From: an uncultured Acidobacteriia bacterium
Lineage (GTDB): Bacteria > Acidobacteriota > Terriglobia > Bryobacterales > Bryobacteraceae
Assembly (NCBI GenBank): GCA_903851195.1
Contig: CAINNJ010000012.1
Span: 62,001-126,000 of the forward strand
DNA: 64,000 nucleotides
Reading direction: 5' to 3'
This document shows positions 45,762-54,527 of the stretch, piece by piece (position 1 is the first letter of the stretch; each line of letters opens with the position of its first letter). Under the pieces are notes generated by a model. That model was given only the letters and a program-made list of their open reading frames with translations, searched no databases and was not told the origin of the DNA. Both the position numbers and the translations under genes were made by a program.

Positions 45762-46137
45762 GGTTGAGCGCCGTCTCCATCGCCCTTACAATCGACGCAT
45801 GCGAGAACGGCTTCTCGACAAACCCGCGGATCGAGCCCCGCGCCAGAGCGGCCTGGATAACGGGGTCGTCCTTATAAAAGTAGCCGGAAACCACCAGAAC
45901 CCTCACCAGAGGCGCGGCGTTGCGGATGGTTTCTCCCAGATCGAGCCCGTTCATGTCGGGCAGCTTGGCGTCCACCAGCACCAGGTCGAAGTCGTACAGG
46001 CGCACCGCCTCCAGCGCGCTGCGTCCATCGTGCGTCTGGACGCAGCGCGCCCCCAGCTTTTCCAGCAGATGTTGCAGCGCCCAGCAGATATCGGAATCGT
46101 CGTCGACCACAAGAATCATGCGGTCCGCCAGACTCAT
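45748..46137 (-). CDS. Single-domain response regulator
   Basis: 129 aa receiver domain with no output domain. ILVVDDDSDICWALQHLLE gives the acidic pair, DLVLVDAKLPDMNG the phospho-acceptor aspartate, RVLVVSGY the conserved Ser/Thr strand and FVEKPFS the lysine. The ATG overlaps the histidine kinase stop (ATGA at 46134-46137), so the two are co-translated and almost certainly partners. Lacking a DNA-binding domain, it probably passes its signal by protein contact, for example to the sigma-54 activator gene product 3 kb away. That link is inference from position. Confidence 0.9.
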   Translation of the reverse strand: MSLADRMILVVDDDSDICWALQHLLEKLGARCVQTHDGRSALEAVRLYDFDLVLVDAKLPDMNGLDLGETIRNAAPLVRVLVVSGYFYKDDPVIQAALARGSIRGFVEKPFSHASIVRAMETALNPARQ

Positions 46138-47999
46138 CCCGGCGCGTCCCCGGCGGTGTAAGGCCCGGCAGTGTGCAGCAGAGGCAGTCTCATCGTGACG
46201 ATGGTACCTTTTCCGCTCCGGCTTTCCACGCTGATGGCGCCCCGGTGCTGGTCCACGATCGAATAGCAGATCGACAGGCCAAGCCCGATGCCCTTGCCTG
46301 GCGGCGCTTTGGTGTAGAAAGGATCGAAGATCTTGTCCTGATCCTCCGGCGAGATGCCCACCCCGGTGTCGGAGACGTGAATCAGTACATCGCCCCCGCT
46401 CTCCTCGGCGGAGATGCCGATCGCCCCACCCTCCGGCATGGCGTTCATTGCGTTCAGAAACAGGTTGACGAACACCTGCTCGAGCAGGCTCGGCACGCCA
46501 AGCACGCGAAGGGATTTGTCGGGAAAGCAGGTGCGGATATCGACCTTCTGAATCTTTGCCTGGTTGTCCAGAAACGTGACGGCCTCGTTCACGACATCCT
46601 CGATACGCACCGGCGTCTTGTTTCTGTCCGGCGAGGGATGCGCGAACCGGAGCAGGTTTTCGATGATCGAACTGGCTTTGTGAATGCCGCGATGGATTTT
46701 CTCCGCGCATTCGGAGCGGAACTCGGGACTGACGTCGTCTTCCTGCAGGAACTGCGCGGCCGAGGAGGCCACCGCCAGAGGAGTCCGGATCTCATGCGCG
46801 ATTCCCCTCGCCATCACGCCCAGCGACGCCAGTTTCTGCGACTCCAGCAACTGCAGTTCGAACTTGCGCTGCTCGGTGAGATCCCGCCCCACCGCCACGA
46901 AGCCGACGGTGCGCATGTTGTCGTCGATCATTCGCGAGACCACCCAGGAGACCGGCCGCCAGCCCCCGTTCCGGGTCTTGACGTCGCTTTCGATGCGCCC
47001 CGATCTTTCGCGGTCCGCGCCCACGCAGAACAACTGACGCAGACGGTCCGCGGCGGCGGGATCGCAGGAATCGAAAAAGGGCCGTCCCTTCACTTCGGCG
47101 ATCGCATAACCGGTAATCGACTGCGCCGCTCGGTTCCAGGTCAGAATATCGCCGTGGATATCGGTGGAAACCACCATGTCGCTGGCGCTTTCCACAATGC
47201 TCGCCAGGTGACGTTCCATCAGCCGGATCTCTTCGCCCAGACGCGTCCGCTCCGTAACGTCGTCGAGAACGAACAGCACATTGTCCACCTTGTCTCCCCA
47301 GTCGACCGGGAGCACGCTGTAACGGTAGACCCGAATGGGCACGCCGGGAGCGCGATAAGTCAGGTGCTGGCCCCTGGTGGGATGGCTGCTGGCGAACACG
47401 TTTCGGATCTGCTGTTCCAGCCCCATCTCCGAAAGGATGATCTCGGGAAAGACTTCGCTCAGCCGCTTTCCCACCGTCGTCTCCACGGTGCGGCGGGATT
47501 TCTCCAGAAAATTCCGGTTCGCGAAAACCACGCGCAGTTTCTGGTCGATCAGCAGAACCGACGTCGGAATCGCATCCGTCAGGAACCGATAAAGCCCTTC
47601 CGGTGAGTTTCTCGCGCCCGCGCCGGTGGCGATGGTCAGACAGGCGGCTTCCTCGCCGAGGCGAACGAGGGAACGGACCGCCTCGACGCACACGAGGCTG
47701 CCGTCCTTCTTCCGGTGTTGCCAGACTTCTCTCGCTTCGGAAGCCGAGGGGATGCGGGCGAGGCCGGACAAGCCGGCCGAATCGCCCTCCGCATGCAGTT
47801 GTCTGACCGTCATGGCCAGCAGTTCTTCACGCGTGTAGCCATAAAACGCGGCGGTGGCTTCATTCACCGCGAGGATGGCGAATGTCCGCAAACTCCAGAT
47901 CCACATCGGCAGCGGGTTGTCATGGAACAAGCCCAGCCCGACGGCCGGTTGTGGACCGCCGTCTTTTCCGGGGACGACTTCTTCGGGGACAACCGGCAT
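46134..47999 (-). CDS. PAS-domain sensor histidine kinase
   Basis: 621 aa, no transmembrane segments seen, so probably cytoplasmic. Three PAS-type domains (about residues 20-130, 145-260 and 275-395; for example ILTWNRAAQSITGYAIAEV) precede the HisKA dimerisation helix with H-box GIAHEIRTPLAV. The ATPase domain shows NLFLNAMNAMPEGG, DTGVGIS and GKGIGLGLSIC (N, G1 and G2 boxes). The start is ATG 47999, with GGGAGGA about 8 bp upstream; the frame opens further upstream, to 48044. It is divergent from the gas vesicle locus across a 352-bp region, and is a strong candidate for controlling it. Confidence 0.9.
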   Translation of the reverse strand: MPVVPEEVVPGKDGGPQPAVGLGLFHDNPLPMWIWSLRTFAILAVNEATAAFYGYTREELLAMTVRQLHAEGDSAGLSGLARIPSASEAREVWQHRKKDGSLVCVEAVRSLVRLGEEAACLTIATGAGARNSPEGLYRFLTDAIPTSVLLIDQKLRVVFANRNFLEKSRRTVETTVGKRLSEVFPEIILSEMGLEQQIRNVFASSHPTRGQHLTYRAPGVPIRVYRYSVLPVDWGDKVDNVLFVLDDVTERTRLGEEIRLMERHLASIVESASDMVVSTDIHGDILTWNRAAQSITGYAIAEVKGRPFFDSCDPAAADRLRQLFCVGADRERSGRIESDVKTRNGGWRPVSWVVSRMIDDNMRTVGFVAVGRDLTEQRKFELQLLESQKLASLGVMARGIAHEIRTPLAVASSAAQFLQEDDVSPEFRSECAEKIHRGIHKASSIIENLLRFAHPSPDRNKTPVRIEDVVNEAVTFLDNQAKIQKVDIRTCFPDKSLRVLGVPSLLEQVFVNLFLNAMNAMPEGGAIGISAEESGGDVLIHVSDTGVGISPEDQDKIFDPFYTKAPPGKGIGLGLSICYSIVDQHRGAISVESRSGKGTIVTMRLPLLHTAGPYTAGDAPG

Positions 48000-48351
48000 T
48001 GCGTGTTCCTCCCGGGATGCTGTCCGCGCCGGCCGGCATAACATGAAAAGCCCTGACTAAATCGGGCGTATTTACGGCTATGTCGGGGCGCCGGGCAGAC
48101 ACTTGTCAGTGTGACCGCAAAGTTCAGACAAAGTAAAGCCCAAACCAGGCAAAAAAGACAAGTCTTTGTCCCGGATGTCTACACTAAAATGCTGATTTTG
48201 GATAGTATTTGCCGTTGCGGGCCATTTCGCGTGGTAATGGCCGCTCCGATGTTATATAATCCGGTTTTGGAGTGCTGAAACAAACGGGCGGCAGTTGTCA
48301 CGGGCAGGGCGGAATGTCCCTGTTTTGCCCGTAAATAAAGGCAGGATCTGA
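48000..48351 (+). promoter_or_regulatory. Control region between kinase and gas vesicle locus
   Basis: 352 bp with no gene. TATAAT lies at 48255-48260, 92 bp before the next ATG, and is a good -10 hexamer, but the matching -35 is weak. Related GACAA/TTGTC elements repeat: GACACTTGTC (48098-48107, GACA/TGTC), GACAAAG (48127-48133) and GACAAGTCTTTGTC (48157-48170, perfect GACAA/TTGTC arms). These could be operators for one of the adjacent regulators. No exact sigma-54 (GG-N10-GC) site was found here. Confidence 0.5.
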
Positions 48352-48963
48352 ATGATATATGGAGACATCTCCGGGCGCGATCGGGAGTTGCTCTATCTTC
48401 CGATCGTGCATACGCAGGTGGACATGGGCAGCCTCGGCACCTCCATTGCCGGAGCGAAGGCCTCGGCGATCGGCCAGTCCGGCGCCGCCCGTGCCGCTGC
48501 CCGCGTGCAGCGTTTGTGGGATGAAATCGAGTCTTTCCTGAATAAGCTGCCGGATAATCTTCAATCTGTCCGCGTTTACCAGGATGGCCTCGCGGTGTGC
48601 GGCCGGGAAACCGAGATTGTCACGGAACTGGCCGAAGCGGGAAGCCGGAACTATGCGCTGCTTCTGAAACTCCAGGCGCGCGGGGCGGTGCTGATGGGCA
48701 CCGAGTCGCCCGAACTGCTGGTCGAGGAGTACCGGCTCGCGCTCGCCGCGTTCGCTCCCGGAGCGGTCGCCGGAAGAGGCAAGGACCGATTGCGCGACAG
48801 CCTGCTCGACCGCCGCGACCGGTTTATCGCGGAACGTATCGACCAGACTCTCCTTGCGGGAGAAACAGCCATCCTGCTGATCGGGATGTTACACAAAATC
48901 GGGCGGTGGCTCCCTCCGGGGATCGCCGTGCACTACCCGCTGGCAGGCAGCAGCGGCAAATAG
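48352..48963 (+). CDS. Unknown protein, TraB/ChaN-like C-terminus
   Basis: 203 aa, first plus-strand gene of the gas vesicle locus. No named family is certain. The last ~45 residues (DRRDRFIAERIDQTLLAGE, then ILLIGMLHKIGRWLP) resemble the closing strand-helix of TraB/ChaN-type proteins, including the G-x-x-H after a hydrophobic strand. Middle helices contain VRVYQDGLAVCGRETEIV. It is followed immediately by the sigma-54 activator, whose coding frame starts within 11 bp of this stop. From memory of the Serratia locus, this is the position of gvpY; that comparison is untested. Confidence 0.6.
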   Translation: MIYGDISGRDRELLYLPIVHTQVDMGSLGTSIAGAKASAIGQSGAARAAARVQRLWDEIESFLNKLPDNLQSVRVYQDGLAVCGRETEIVTELAEAGSRNYALLLKLQARGAVLMGTESPELLVEEYRLALAAFAPGAVAGRGKDRLRDSLLDRRDRFIAERIDQTLLAGETAILLIGMLHKIGRWLPPGIAVHYPLAGSSGK

Positions 48964-48973
48964 GGGGCAAGGT

Positions 48974-50419
48974 ACGCCGAACGAAGGCAAGGTTCTAATT
49001 GCGGACGACGATCCGGAAATCGTCAGAATGCTGGCCCACCTGTTATCGCGCAGAGGTCTGAGTCCCATCCAGGCCGGGGGCGGGCGCGAGGCGCTCGAAC
49101 TGGTGCGAAAAGTCAGGCCGGACGTACTGCTGGTGGACTTCCGAATGCCGGAAATGGACGGCATCGAGGTGATGCGGAGGGCACGTGAAATCGAGCCGGA
49201 TCTGCCCGCCATCCTGATCTCCGCTTATGCGGACGTGCCCGGCGCGGTCCAGGCGATCCGGGCCGGCGCGCACGACTACCTGCGCAAACCCTTCGATCAT
49301 GAGGACGTGATCCGCGTCGTGCAGCGAGCTCTGCAGGAGCGCCGTTCCACGCGGGCCGCTCCCTCCCCGAATCGCGCGGATTCCTCCTGCGCGGGCTCGC
49401 TTTCTCTGCGCGAGACTTTCGGGCCCGGCGAGGCGATCTCCAAAGTAATCGCCGCCATCGAACTGGTGGCGAAGGCGAACTTCAGCGTCATCATTCTCGG
49501 CGAGACCGGGTCGGGAAAAGAGGTGGTCGCACAGGCGATCCACCGGGAGAGTCTGCGCCACGCGGCCCCCTTTGTCGCGGTGGATTGCGGCGCCATTCCC
49601 GACGCGCTGATCGAGAGCGAACTGTTCGGTCACGAGCGCGGGGCTTTTACCGGCGCCGACCAGCAGATGGCAGGGAAACTGGAGATCGCCCGCGGGGGCA
49701 CACTGTTCCTCGACGAGATCGCGAACCTGTCGATGGGCGCGCAGGCGAAACTGTTGCGCGTGCTGCAGGAGCGAACGATGCATCGCCTGGGAGGCGGGAA
49801 GTCCATCGGCGTCGACATCCGCGTGCTGGCCGCCGGCAACCGCGATATCGAAGAGCTTTGCCGGAGGGGCTCGTTTCGCAGCGATCTCTACTTCCGGCTC
49901 AACGACTTCACGATTTCGATTCCACCGCTGCGCCGCCGGAAGGACGACATTCCGTTTCTTTCCGCCCGGTTCCTCGCCATGACCAACGCCGAACTCGGCA
50001 AGAATGTGCAGGGTTTCTCGTCCGCCGCGGAGGACGCCCTGCTGGCCTATGAATGGCCCGGCAATGTGCGGCAGCTTCGCTCGGTCATTCGCCGCGCCGT
50101 TCTGCTCAGCCACGACCTGATCGGGGAAGAACAACTTTGCCTGCCGCACGATGGCGCGGAGACTTCGTCCGCTCACGGCGCCGTGCCCGGGCGGAGCGCC
50201 TGTACGGACTGGGAGGGGCTGCCGCTGCGCGATGTCCTGCGCCGCAGTACGGCCTGCCTGGAGCGCAGGGTGCTCGTCCAGGCGCTGCAGCGCAGCGGCG
50301 GCAACAAAGCCAAGGCCGCGCGTCTGCTGCATGTCGATTACAAGACGATGCACTCGAAGGTCAAGGAATACGGAATCGATTTCGTGCACGACGAATCGGG
50401 AGAGGGAGTTCATGAGTAA
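48974..50419 (+). CDS. Sigma-54-dependent response regulator (GvrA-like)
   Basis: NtrC-type activator. Receiver: KVLIADDDPEIV, phospho-aspartate in LLVDFRMPEMDG (about residue 55), DYLRKPFD. AAA+: ILGETGSGKEVVAQAIH (Walker A), GAFTGA, the sigma-54-binding loop (about residues 222-227), and GGTLFLDEIANLS. C-terminal Fis helix-turn-helix: NKAKAARLLHVDYKTMHSK. The first ATG in frame (49028) would delete the conserved DDD, so coding must begin further upstream, where no ATG/GTG/TTG occurs; ACG at 48974, 7 bp after AGGGGG, is the best-placed candidate. The stop overlaps gvpH by 8 bp. In gas vesicle clusters such regulators activate gvp transcription. Confidence 0.9.
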   Translation, partial: TPNEGKVLIADDDPEIVRMLAHLLSRRGLSPIQAGGGREALELVRKVRPDVLLVDFRMPEMDGIEVMRRAREIEPDLPAILISAYADVPGAVQAIRAGAHDYLRKPFDHEDVIRVVQRALQERRSTRAAPSPNRADSSCAGSLSLRETFGPGEAISKVIAAIELVAKANFSVIILGETGSGKEVVAQAIHRESLRHAAPFVAVDCGAIPDALIESELFGHERGAFTGADQQMAGKLEIARGGTLFLDEIANLSMGAQAKLLRVLQERTMHRLGGGKSIGVDIRVLAAGNRDIEELCRRGSFRSDLYFRLNDFTISIPPLRRRKDDIPFLSARFLAMTNAELGKNVQGFSSAAEDALLAYEWPGNVRQLRSVIRRAVLLSHDLIGEEQLCLPHDGAETSSAHGAVPGRSACTDWEGLPLRDVLRRSTACLERRVLVQALQRSGGNKAKAARLLHVDYKTMHSKVKEYGIDFVHDESGEGVHE

Positions 50420-50930
50420 AAAGCGCACTGACGGCAATTCCTCCGGCGGCTTTGAAAGCGGAGCCGGCGGCATCCTCAAAGGACTGGGAGAGCTGATCGA
50501 AAAGCTGGGACACCTGGCCGAAACCGGCGAACAGCTCTCGCAGACCGGCGAGCTTACCGGATCGGGCAAGGACGTGAAAGGCATTTACGGCTTCACCGTC
50601 AAGGTGGGCCTCGGCGGCGACAAACCGCGCGTCGAACCGTTCGGCAACATCCGGCAGGACCGCGAATCCGGCCGCACGGTGGTGCAGGAAGTGCGCGAGC
50701 CGGCCGTCGATATTTTCGAGGAAGACGATCACGTGCTGGTGGTGGCGGAAATGCCCGGCATCGCGGCCGCGGATGTGCAGATTACGGTCGAGGGCGACGT
50801 GCTGACCATCGTCGCCGAGCACGGCGATAAGAAGTACCGCAAAGAGGTCCTTCTGCCCGCGAGCTCCGCTCCGGAAAAGATCCAGGTGACCTGCAACAAC
50901 GGCGTTGTCGAGATCCGGTGCGGAAATTAG
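50412..50930 (+). CDS. gvpH: Gas vesicle protein GvpH (Hsp20-like)
   Basis: 172 aa. The N-terminal half is helical and charged (ILKGLGELIEKLGHLAETG). The C-terminal ~85 residues are an alpha-crystallin/Hsp20-like domain (VREPAVDIFEEDDHVLVVAE, MPGIAAADVQITV, VLTIVAEHGDKKYRKEVLLP). This matches GvpH, a small-heat-shock-like chaperone of gas vesicle clusters. The ATG overlaps the activator stop by 8 bp, and the next gene begins 3 bp after this stop. Confidence 0.87.
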   Translation: MSKKRTDGNSSGGFESGAGGILKGLGELIEKLGHLAETGEQLSQTGELTGSGKDVKGIYGFTVKVGLGGDKPRVEPFGNIRQDRESGRTVVQEVREPAVDIFEEDDHVLVVAEMPGIAAADVQITVEGDVLTIVAEHGDKKYRKEVLLPASSAPEKIQVTCNNGVVEIRCGN

Positions 50931-50933
50931 CAT

Positions 50934-53078
50934 ATGCCTGCCGAACGACCGGAAGTTCCCGCGCTGAAACTCAAAGTCACCGAAGCGCTCAGTAAAGACG
51001 TGGGCCGGGGTATCGCCCGGATGGGTCCCGCCGATCTCGAAACGCTGCAGATTGCGGTCGGCGATATCGTCGAGATCTCCGGCAAGCGCGCGGCCGTGTG
51101 CAAGGCGATGCCGGTCCATAAGGACCTGCGAGGCCAGTCCCGCATTCAGATCGACGGTCTGTTGCGCGAAAACGCGGGCGCCGCGCTCGATGAACTGGTG
51201 ACGGTGCGCAGGATCGCCTGCCGTCCGGCCGAGCGCGTGGTGCTGGCGCCCGTCAACACCCGGCCCTCCGACCGCGACCTCGATTACATCGGCAGCCTGC
51301 TGGACGGCCTGCCCGTGCGCGCGGGCAGCCGCATCCGCGCCACGCTCTTCGGCAGCCGCTGGGCCGATTTTCAGGTGGAAAGCACCACGCCGCCGGGCGC
51401 GGTGATGATCAATCCCACCACGCAGCTGGTGATCGGCAGCCCGCAAAAAAGCGAAGGCCGGACCGCGCGCTCCACCAGCTACGAAGACATCGGGGGACTC
51501 AAACCGCAGCTCCACCGCATCCGCGAGATGATCGAGCTGCCGCTGCGCTATCCCGAGGTGTTCGAGCGGCTCGGCATCGATGCGCCGAAAGGCGTGCTGC
51601 TGCACGGTCCTCCAGGCTGCGGGAAAACGCTGATCGCGCGTGCCATCGCACACGAAACCGACGCCAATTTCTTCTCGGTGAGCGGACCCGAGATCATCCA
51701 TAAATTCTACGGGGAAAGCGAAGCGCATCTCCGCAAGATCTTCGAAGAGGCCGCCCGCAAAGGCCCCAGCATCATCTTTCTCGATGAGATCGACGCCATC
51801 GCGCCGCGCCGTGAATCCACCGTGGGCGAGGTGGAAAAACGTGTGGTGGCACAGTTGCTCGCGCTGATGGACGGCCTCTCGAAACGCGGGCAACTGATCG
51901 TGATCGCTGCCACCAATCTGCCGGACGCGATCGACCCCGCGCTGCGCCGGCCCGGCCGCTTCGACCGCGAAATCACGATCCCCGTGCCCGACCGCAACGG
52001 GCGCGAAGAGATCCTTTCCATCCACAGCCGCGGCATGCCGCTCGCCGAAAACGTGCATGCCGGCCAGCTGGCCGAGATCACGCACGGCTTCGTCGGCGCC
52101 GATCTGGAAGCGCTCTGCCGCGAAGCCGCCATGATCTGCCTGCGCCGCATCATGCCGATGATCGACTTCGCGGTGGCGCGCATTCCTTACGAACTGCTGG
52201 CCACCATCGAAGTTACCAAAGAGGACTTCCTGGAGGCTCTTCGCGAGGTGGAGCCTTCCGCCATGCGGGAGGTCTTCGTGGAAGTGCCGGATGTCCGCTG
52301 GGACGACGTCGGGGGCCTGCTGCAGGTCAAACAGAAGCTGCGGGAGGCCGTGGAATGGCCGCTGCAGTACGCCGCGCTGTTTTCCAGCGCGGGTGTGCGC
52401 CCGCCGAAAGGGATCCTGCTCACCGGGCCTCCGGGCTGCGGCAAGACGCTGCTCGCGAAAGCCATTGCCACCGAGAGCCGGGTGAATTTTATCTCCGTTA
52501 AAGGGCCGGCGCTGCTTTCCAAGTACGTCGGCGAATCGGAGAGGAGTCTGCGCGACATCTTCCGCAAAGCCCGGCAGGCGGCGCCCTGCATCATCTTCTT
52601 CGATGAGATCGATGGGCTCGCCCCGGCGCGCAGCGAAGGCGGCTCGGACGGGCATGTGGCCGAGCGGGTGCTCAGTCAGTTTCTTACCGAGTTCGACGGG
52701 GTGGAGGAGTTGAAGGGCGTGCTCGTGCTGGGCGCGACCAATCGCCGCGACATGCTCGACGATGCCATTCTGCGTCCCGGGCGCTTCGATGAGATTGTTG
52801 AGATCCCGCTGCCGGACATGGAGAGCCGCCGCCAGATCTTCGAAGTCCATATGCGGAACAAGCCGCTCGCCCCCGGCATCTCGGCCGCCGGTCTGGCTGC
52901 GCAGGCCGAAGGTTTCAGCGGCGCGGACGTCCAAAGCGCCTGCACCCGGGCCGCGTTGTGCGCGGTGCGCCGCGCGGTGGCCGCAAGGGTGGCGGACTCC
53001 GAGTCCCTGGCGCCGGCGCTGATCGGCCCGGCCGATTTCCAGCTCGCGCTCGAAGAAGTGCGCGCGCGTCATGACTGA
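50934..53078 (+). CDS. CDC48/p97-like double AAA+ ATPase
   Basis: 714 aa. The N-terminal ~185 residues resemble the double-psi barrel of CDC48 (LKLKVTEALSKDVGRGIARM). D1: GPPGCGKT (about 226), IIFLDEIDAIAPRR and DPALRRPGRFD. D2: GPPGCGKT (about 499), IIFFDEIDG and DAILRPGRFD. Both rings keep Walker A, Walker B and arginine fingers, so both should hydrolyse ATP. CDC48-type unfoldases are common in archaea and sporadic in bacteria. The setting, between GvpH and two GvpF/L genes with 8-bp overlap at the 3-prime end, suggests unfolding or remodelling of shell proteins. Confidence 0.92.
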   Translation: MPAERPEVPALKLKVTEALSKDVGRGIARMGPADLETLQIAVGDIVEISGKRAAVCKAMPVHKDLRGQSRIQIDGLLRENAGAALDELVTVRRIACRPAERVVLAPVNTRPSDRDLDYIGSLLDGLPVRAGSRIRATLFGSRWADFQVESTTPPGAVMINPTTQLVIGSPQKSEGRTARSTSYEDIGGLKPQLHRIREMIELPLRYPEVFERLGIDAPKGVLLHGPPGCGKTLIARAIAHETDANFFSVSGPEIIHKFYGESEAHLRKIFEEAARKGPSIIFLDEIDAIAPRRESTVGEVEKRVVAQLLALMDGLSKRGQLIVIAATNLPDAIDPALRRPGRFDREITIPVPDRNGREEILSIHSRGMPLAENVHAGQLAEITHGFVGADLEALCREAAMICLRRIMPMIDFAVARIPYELLATIEVTKEDFLEALREVEPSAMREVFVEVPDVRWDDVGGLLQVKQKLREAVEWPLQYAALFSSAGVRPPKGILLTGPPGCGKTLLAKAIATESRVNFISVKGPALLSKYVGESERSLRDIFRKARQAAPCIIFFDEIDGLAPARSEGGSDGHVAERVLSQFLTEFDGVEELKGVLVLGATNRRDMLDDAILRPGRFDEIVEIPLPDMESRRQIFEVHMRNKPLAPGISAAGLAAQAEGFSGADVQSACTRAALCAVRRAVAARVADSESLAPALIGPADFQLALEEVRARHD

Positions 53079-53847
53079 GGCGGGGGCCGGGACCGCCTGT
53101 TATCTCTACTGCCTGACGCCGGCGACAACGGCCGGCGTCGCGGTTCCCGGCGCCGGAGTTTGTGAGTGCGGCGACTTTGCCGCTGTGTTCAGCGAGGTCC
53201 GTCTCGCGGATTTTTGCGGAGAAGAGGCAGAGGCGCGCCAGCAGGATCTCGCCTGGCTCGCACCCCGCGTGCTCTCCCATGAGGCCGTCATCGAAGCCGT
53301 GATGCGCGAGGGGCCGGTGTTGCCGGCCCCCTTCGCGACACTGTTCTCCGATGCGGCCAGTCTGCGGCGCTTCGTCCTCGAACACCAGCAGGCGATCGGC
53401 GGGTTTCTCAACGGGCTCGGCGACCGGCGGGAGTGGGCCGTTAAAGGCCTCTTCAAATCCGCCGAGTCGCGATTGCAGGCGCCATCCGGAGCGCTGCCGG
53501 AGCCATCCTCTCCCGGCCTTCGTTATTTCGAACAGAAGCGCATTCAGCTGCAGTTCGAACGGGACTCGAAGGCGCGGCTCAGAGAGTTCTGCGCGCGCGC
53601 CGCCCGCACCCTCGGGGCCCTTTCTTCCGCGTCCCGCGAACGGCGCTGCCCGGCCCCGGCCGACCCCGGCGCGGAAGTTCTCTTTAACTGGGCCTTCCTT
53701 CTCTCTCCCTCTTCTCTGACGGCCTTCCGCGCCGCCGTGGATGCCCTGAACGGCGAAGGTCCCGTCGCGGGTCTTGCTCTTGTGCTGACGGGTCCGTGGC
53801 CCCCCTATAGTTTCGCCCCGGCGCTGCCTCGCGCTTCGGGTACATGA
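53071..53847 (+). CDS. Gas vesicle protein GvpF/GvpL
   Basis: 258 aa member of the GvpL/GvpF family. YLYCLTPATTAGVAVPGAG opens the ferredoxin-like N-terminal domain, HEAVIEAVMREGPVLPAPFATLF is the family core, and LTGPWPPYSF is the conserved C-terminal motif. GvpF proteins are required for gas vesicle assembly and touch GvpA at nucleation. The ATG overlaps the AAA+ stop by 8 bp. The stop overlaps the next GvpF/L by 4 bp (ATGA). It is one of three F/L paralogues here. Confidence 0.9.
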   Translation: MTEAGAGTACYLYCLTPATTAGVAVPGAGVCECGDFAAVFSEVRLADFCGEEAEARQQDLAWLAPRVLSHEAVIEAVMREGPVLPAPFATLFSDAASLRRFVLEHQQAIGGFLNGLGDRREWAVKGLFKSAESRLQAPSGALPEPSSPGLRYFEQKRIQLQFERDSKARLREFCARAARTLGALSSASRERRCPAPADPGAEVLFNWAFLLSPSSLTAFRAAVDALNGEGPVAGLALVLTGPWPPYSFAPALPRASGT

Positions 53848-54527
53848 AGCCACTTCTCTGCTGCATTCTCGACGGCGGCATTCTCGACGGCCGCGCGGGG
53901 AAGCCGCCCGCGCCGCCCGGAACTTACCGGGTCGCGGCCCCGAACGGCCTCATCGCGATCGCGCTCGATACTCCGCCCGCTGACGAAACTTCACCGAATA
54001 CTGCTGAATTACTTGCATTCGCGGAAGTTATCCGAACATTCCATGCATCCCATGATGTAATTCCCCTGCGTTACGGATGCGTCATGGCGAGCGAGGAAGC
54101 CGTCGTGCGGTTGCTCGAGGAAAACGGCCCGCATTACGCGGCGCTGCTGCGGACTCTGCACGGAATGACGGAGATGGGAATTCGCCTGTTGGTCCCCGTT
54201 GCGGAGCCCGCCGCGTCCGCCGCGCCGCTGTCCCCAGGCGCGGGCTATCTGGCGTCCGCGCGCGCACGGCATGGTTCCGGCGCGGCGCCCTCTCCCCGGC
54301 ATGTAAAAGCGGCGGACGCGGTTAGCGCTCTGCTCGAAGGCGCCTTCATCGCGGAGCGCCGGGAGTATTCGTCCACCGCCGGCGGCGCGCTCGTTTCCCT
54401 GTATTATCTGGTTCCCCGATCGGGCGCCGGCCAATTCATGGAGAAAGCCCGCGCGATTTCCCTGCCGGAAGTGAAGATACTCCTGAGCGGACCCTGGCCT
54501 CCTTATAATTTCGCCGATTTAAGCTGA
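53844..54527 (+). CDS. Gas vesicle protein GvpF/GvpL (short paralogue)
   Basis: 227 aa, GvpL/GvpF family. It lacks the usual YLY start but has HDVIPLRYGCVMASEEAV (equivalent of the family core), an alanine/serine-rich middle that may be a loop, and the closing LSGPWPPYNF motif. Shorter and more divergent than the paralogues at 53071 and 57759, which suggests a specialised role in the assembly complex. ATGA overlap with the preceding gene at 53844-53847. The next gene is 214 bp away, past a probable promoter for gvpA. Confidence 0.85.
   Translation: MKPLLCCILDGGILDGRAGKPPAPPGTYRVAAPNGLIAIALDTPPADETSPNTAELLAFAEVIRTFHASHDVIPLRYGCVMASEEAVVRLLEENGPHYAALLRTLHGMTEMGIRLLVPVAEPAASAAPLSPGAGYLASARARHGSGAAPSPRHVKAADAVSALLEGAFIAERREYSSTAGGALVSLYYLVPRSGAGQFMEKARAISLPEVKILLSGPWPPYNFADLS

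Noticed and set aside
48190-48220. Possible sigma-54 sites on either strand in the control region
   Set aside because: The GG and GC pairs are 9 bases apart, not 10, so they fail the strict spacing.
50151-50411. Upstream extension of gvpH
   Set aside because: It runs within the sigma-54 activator gene in another frame; ATG 50412 starts the GvpH-like sequence and overlaps the activator stop normally.
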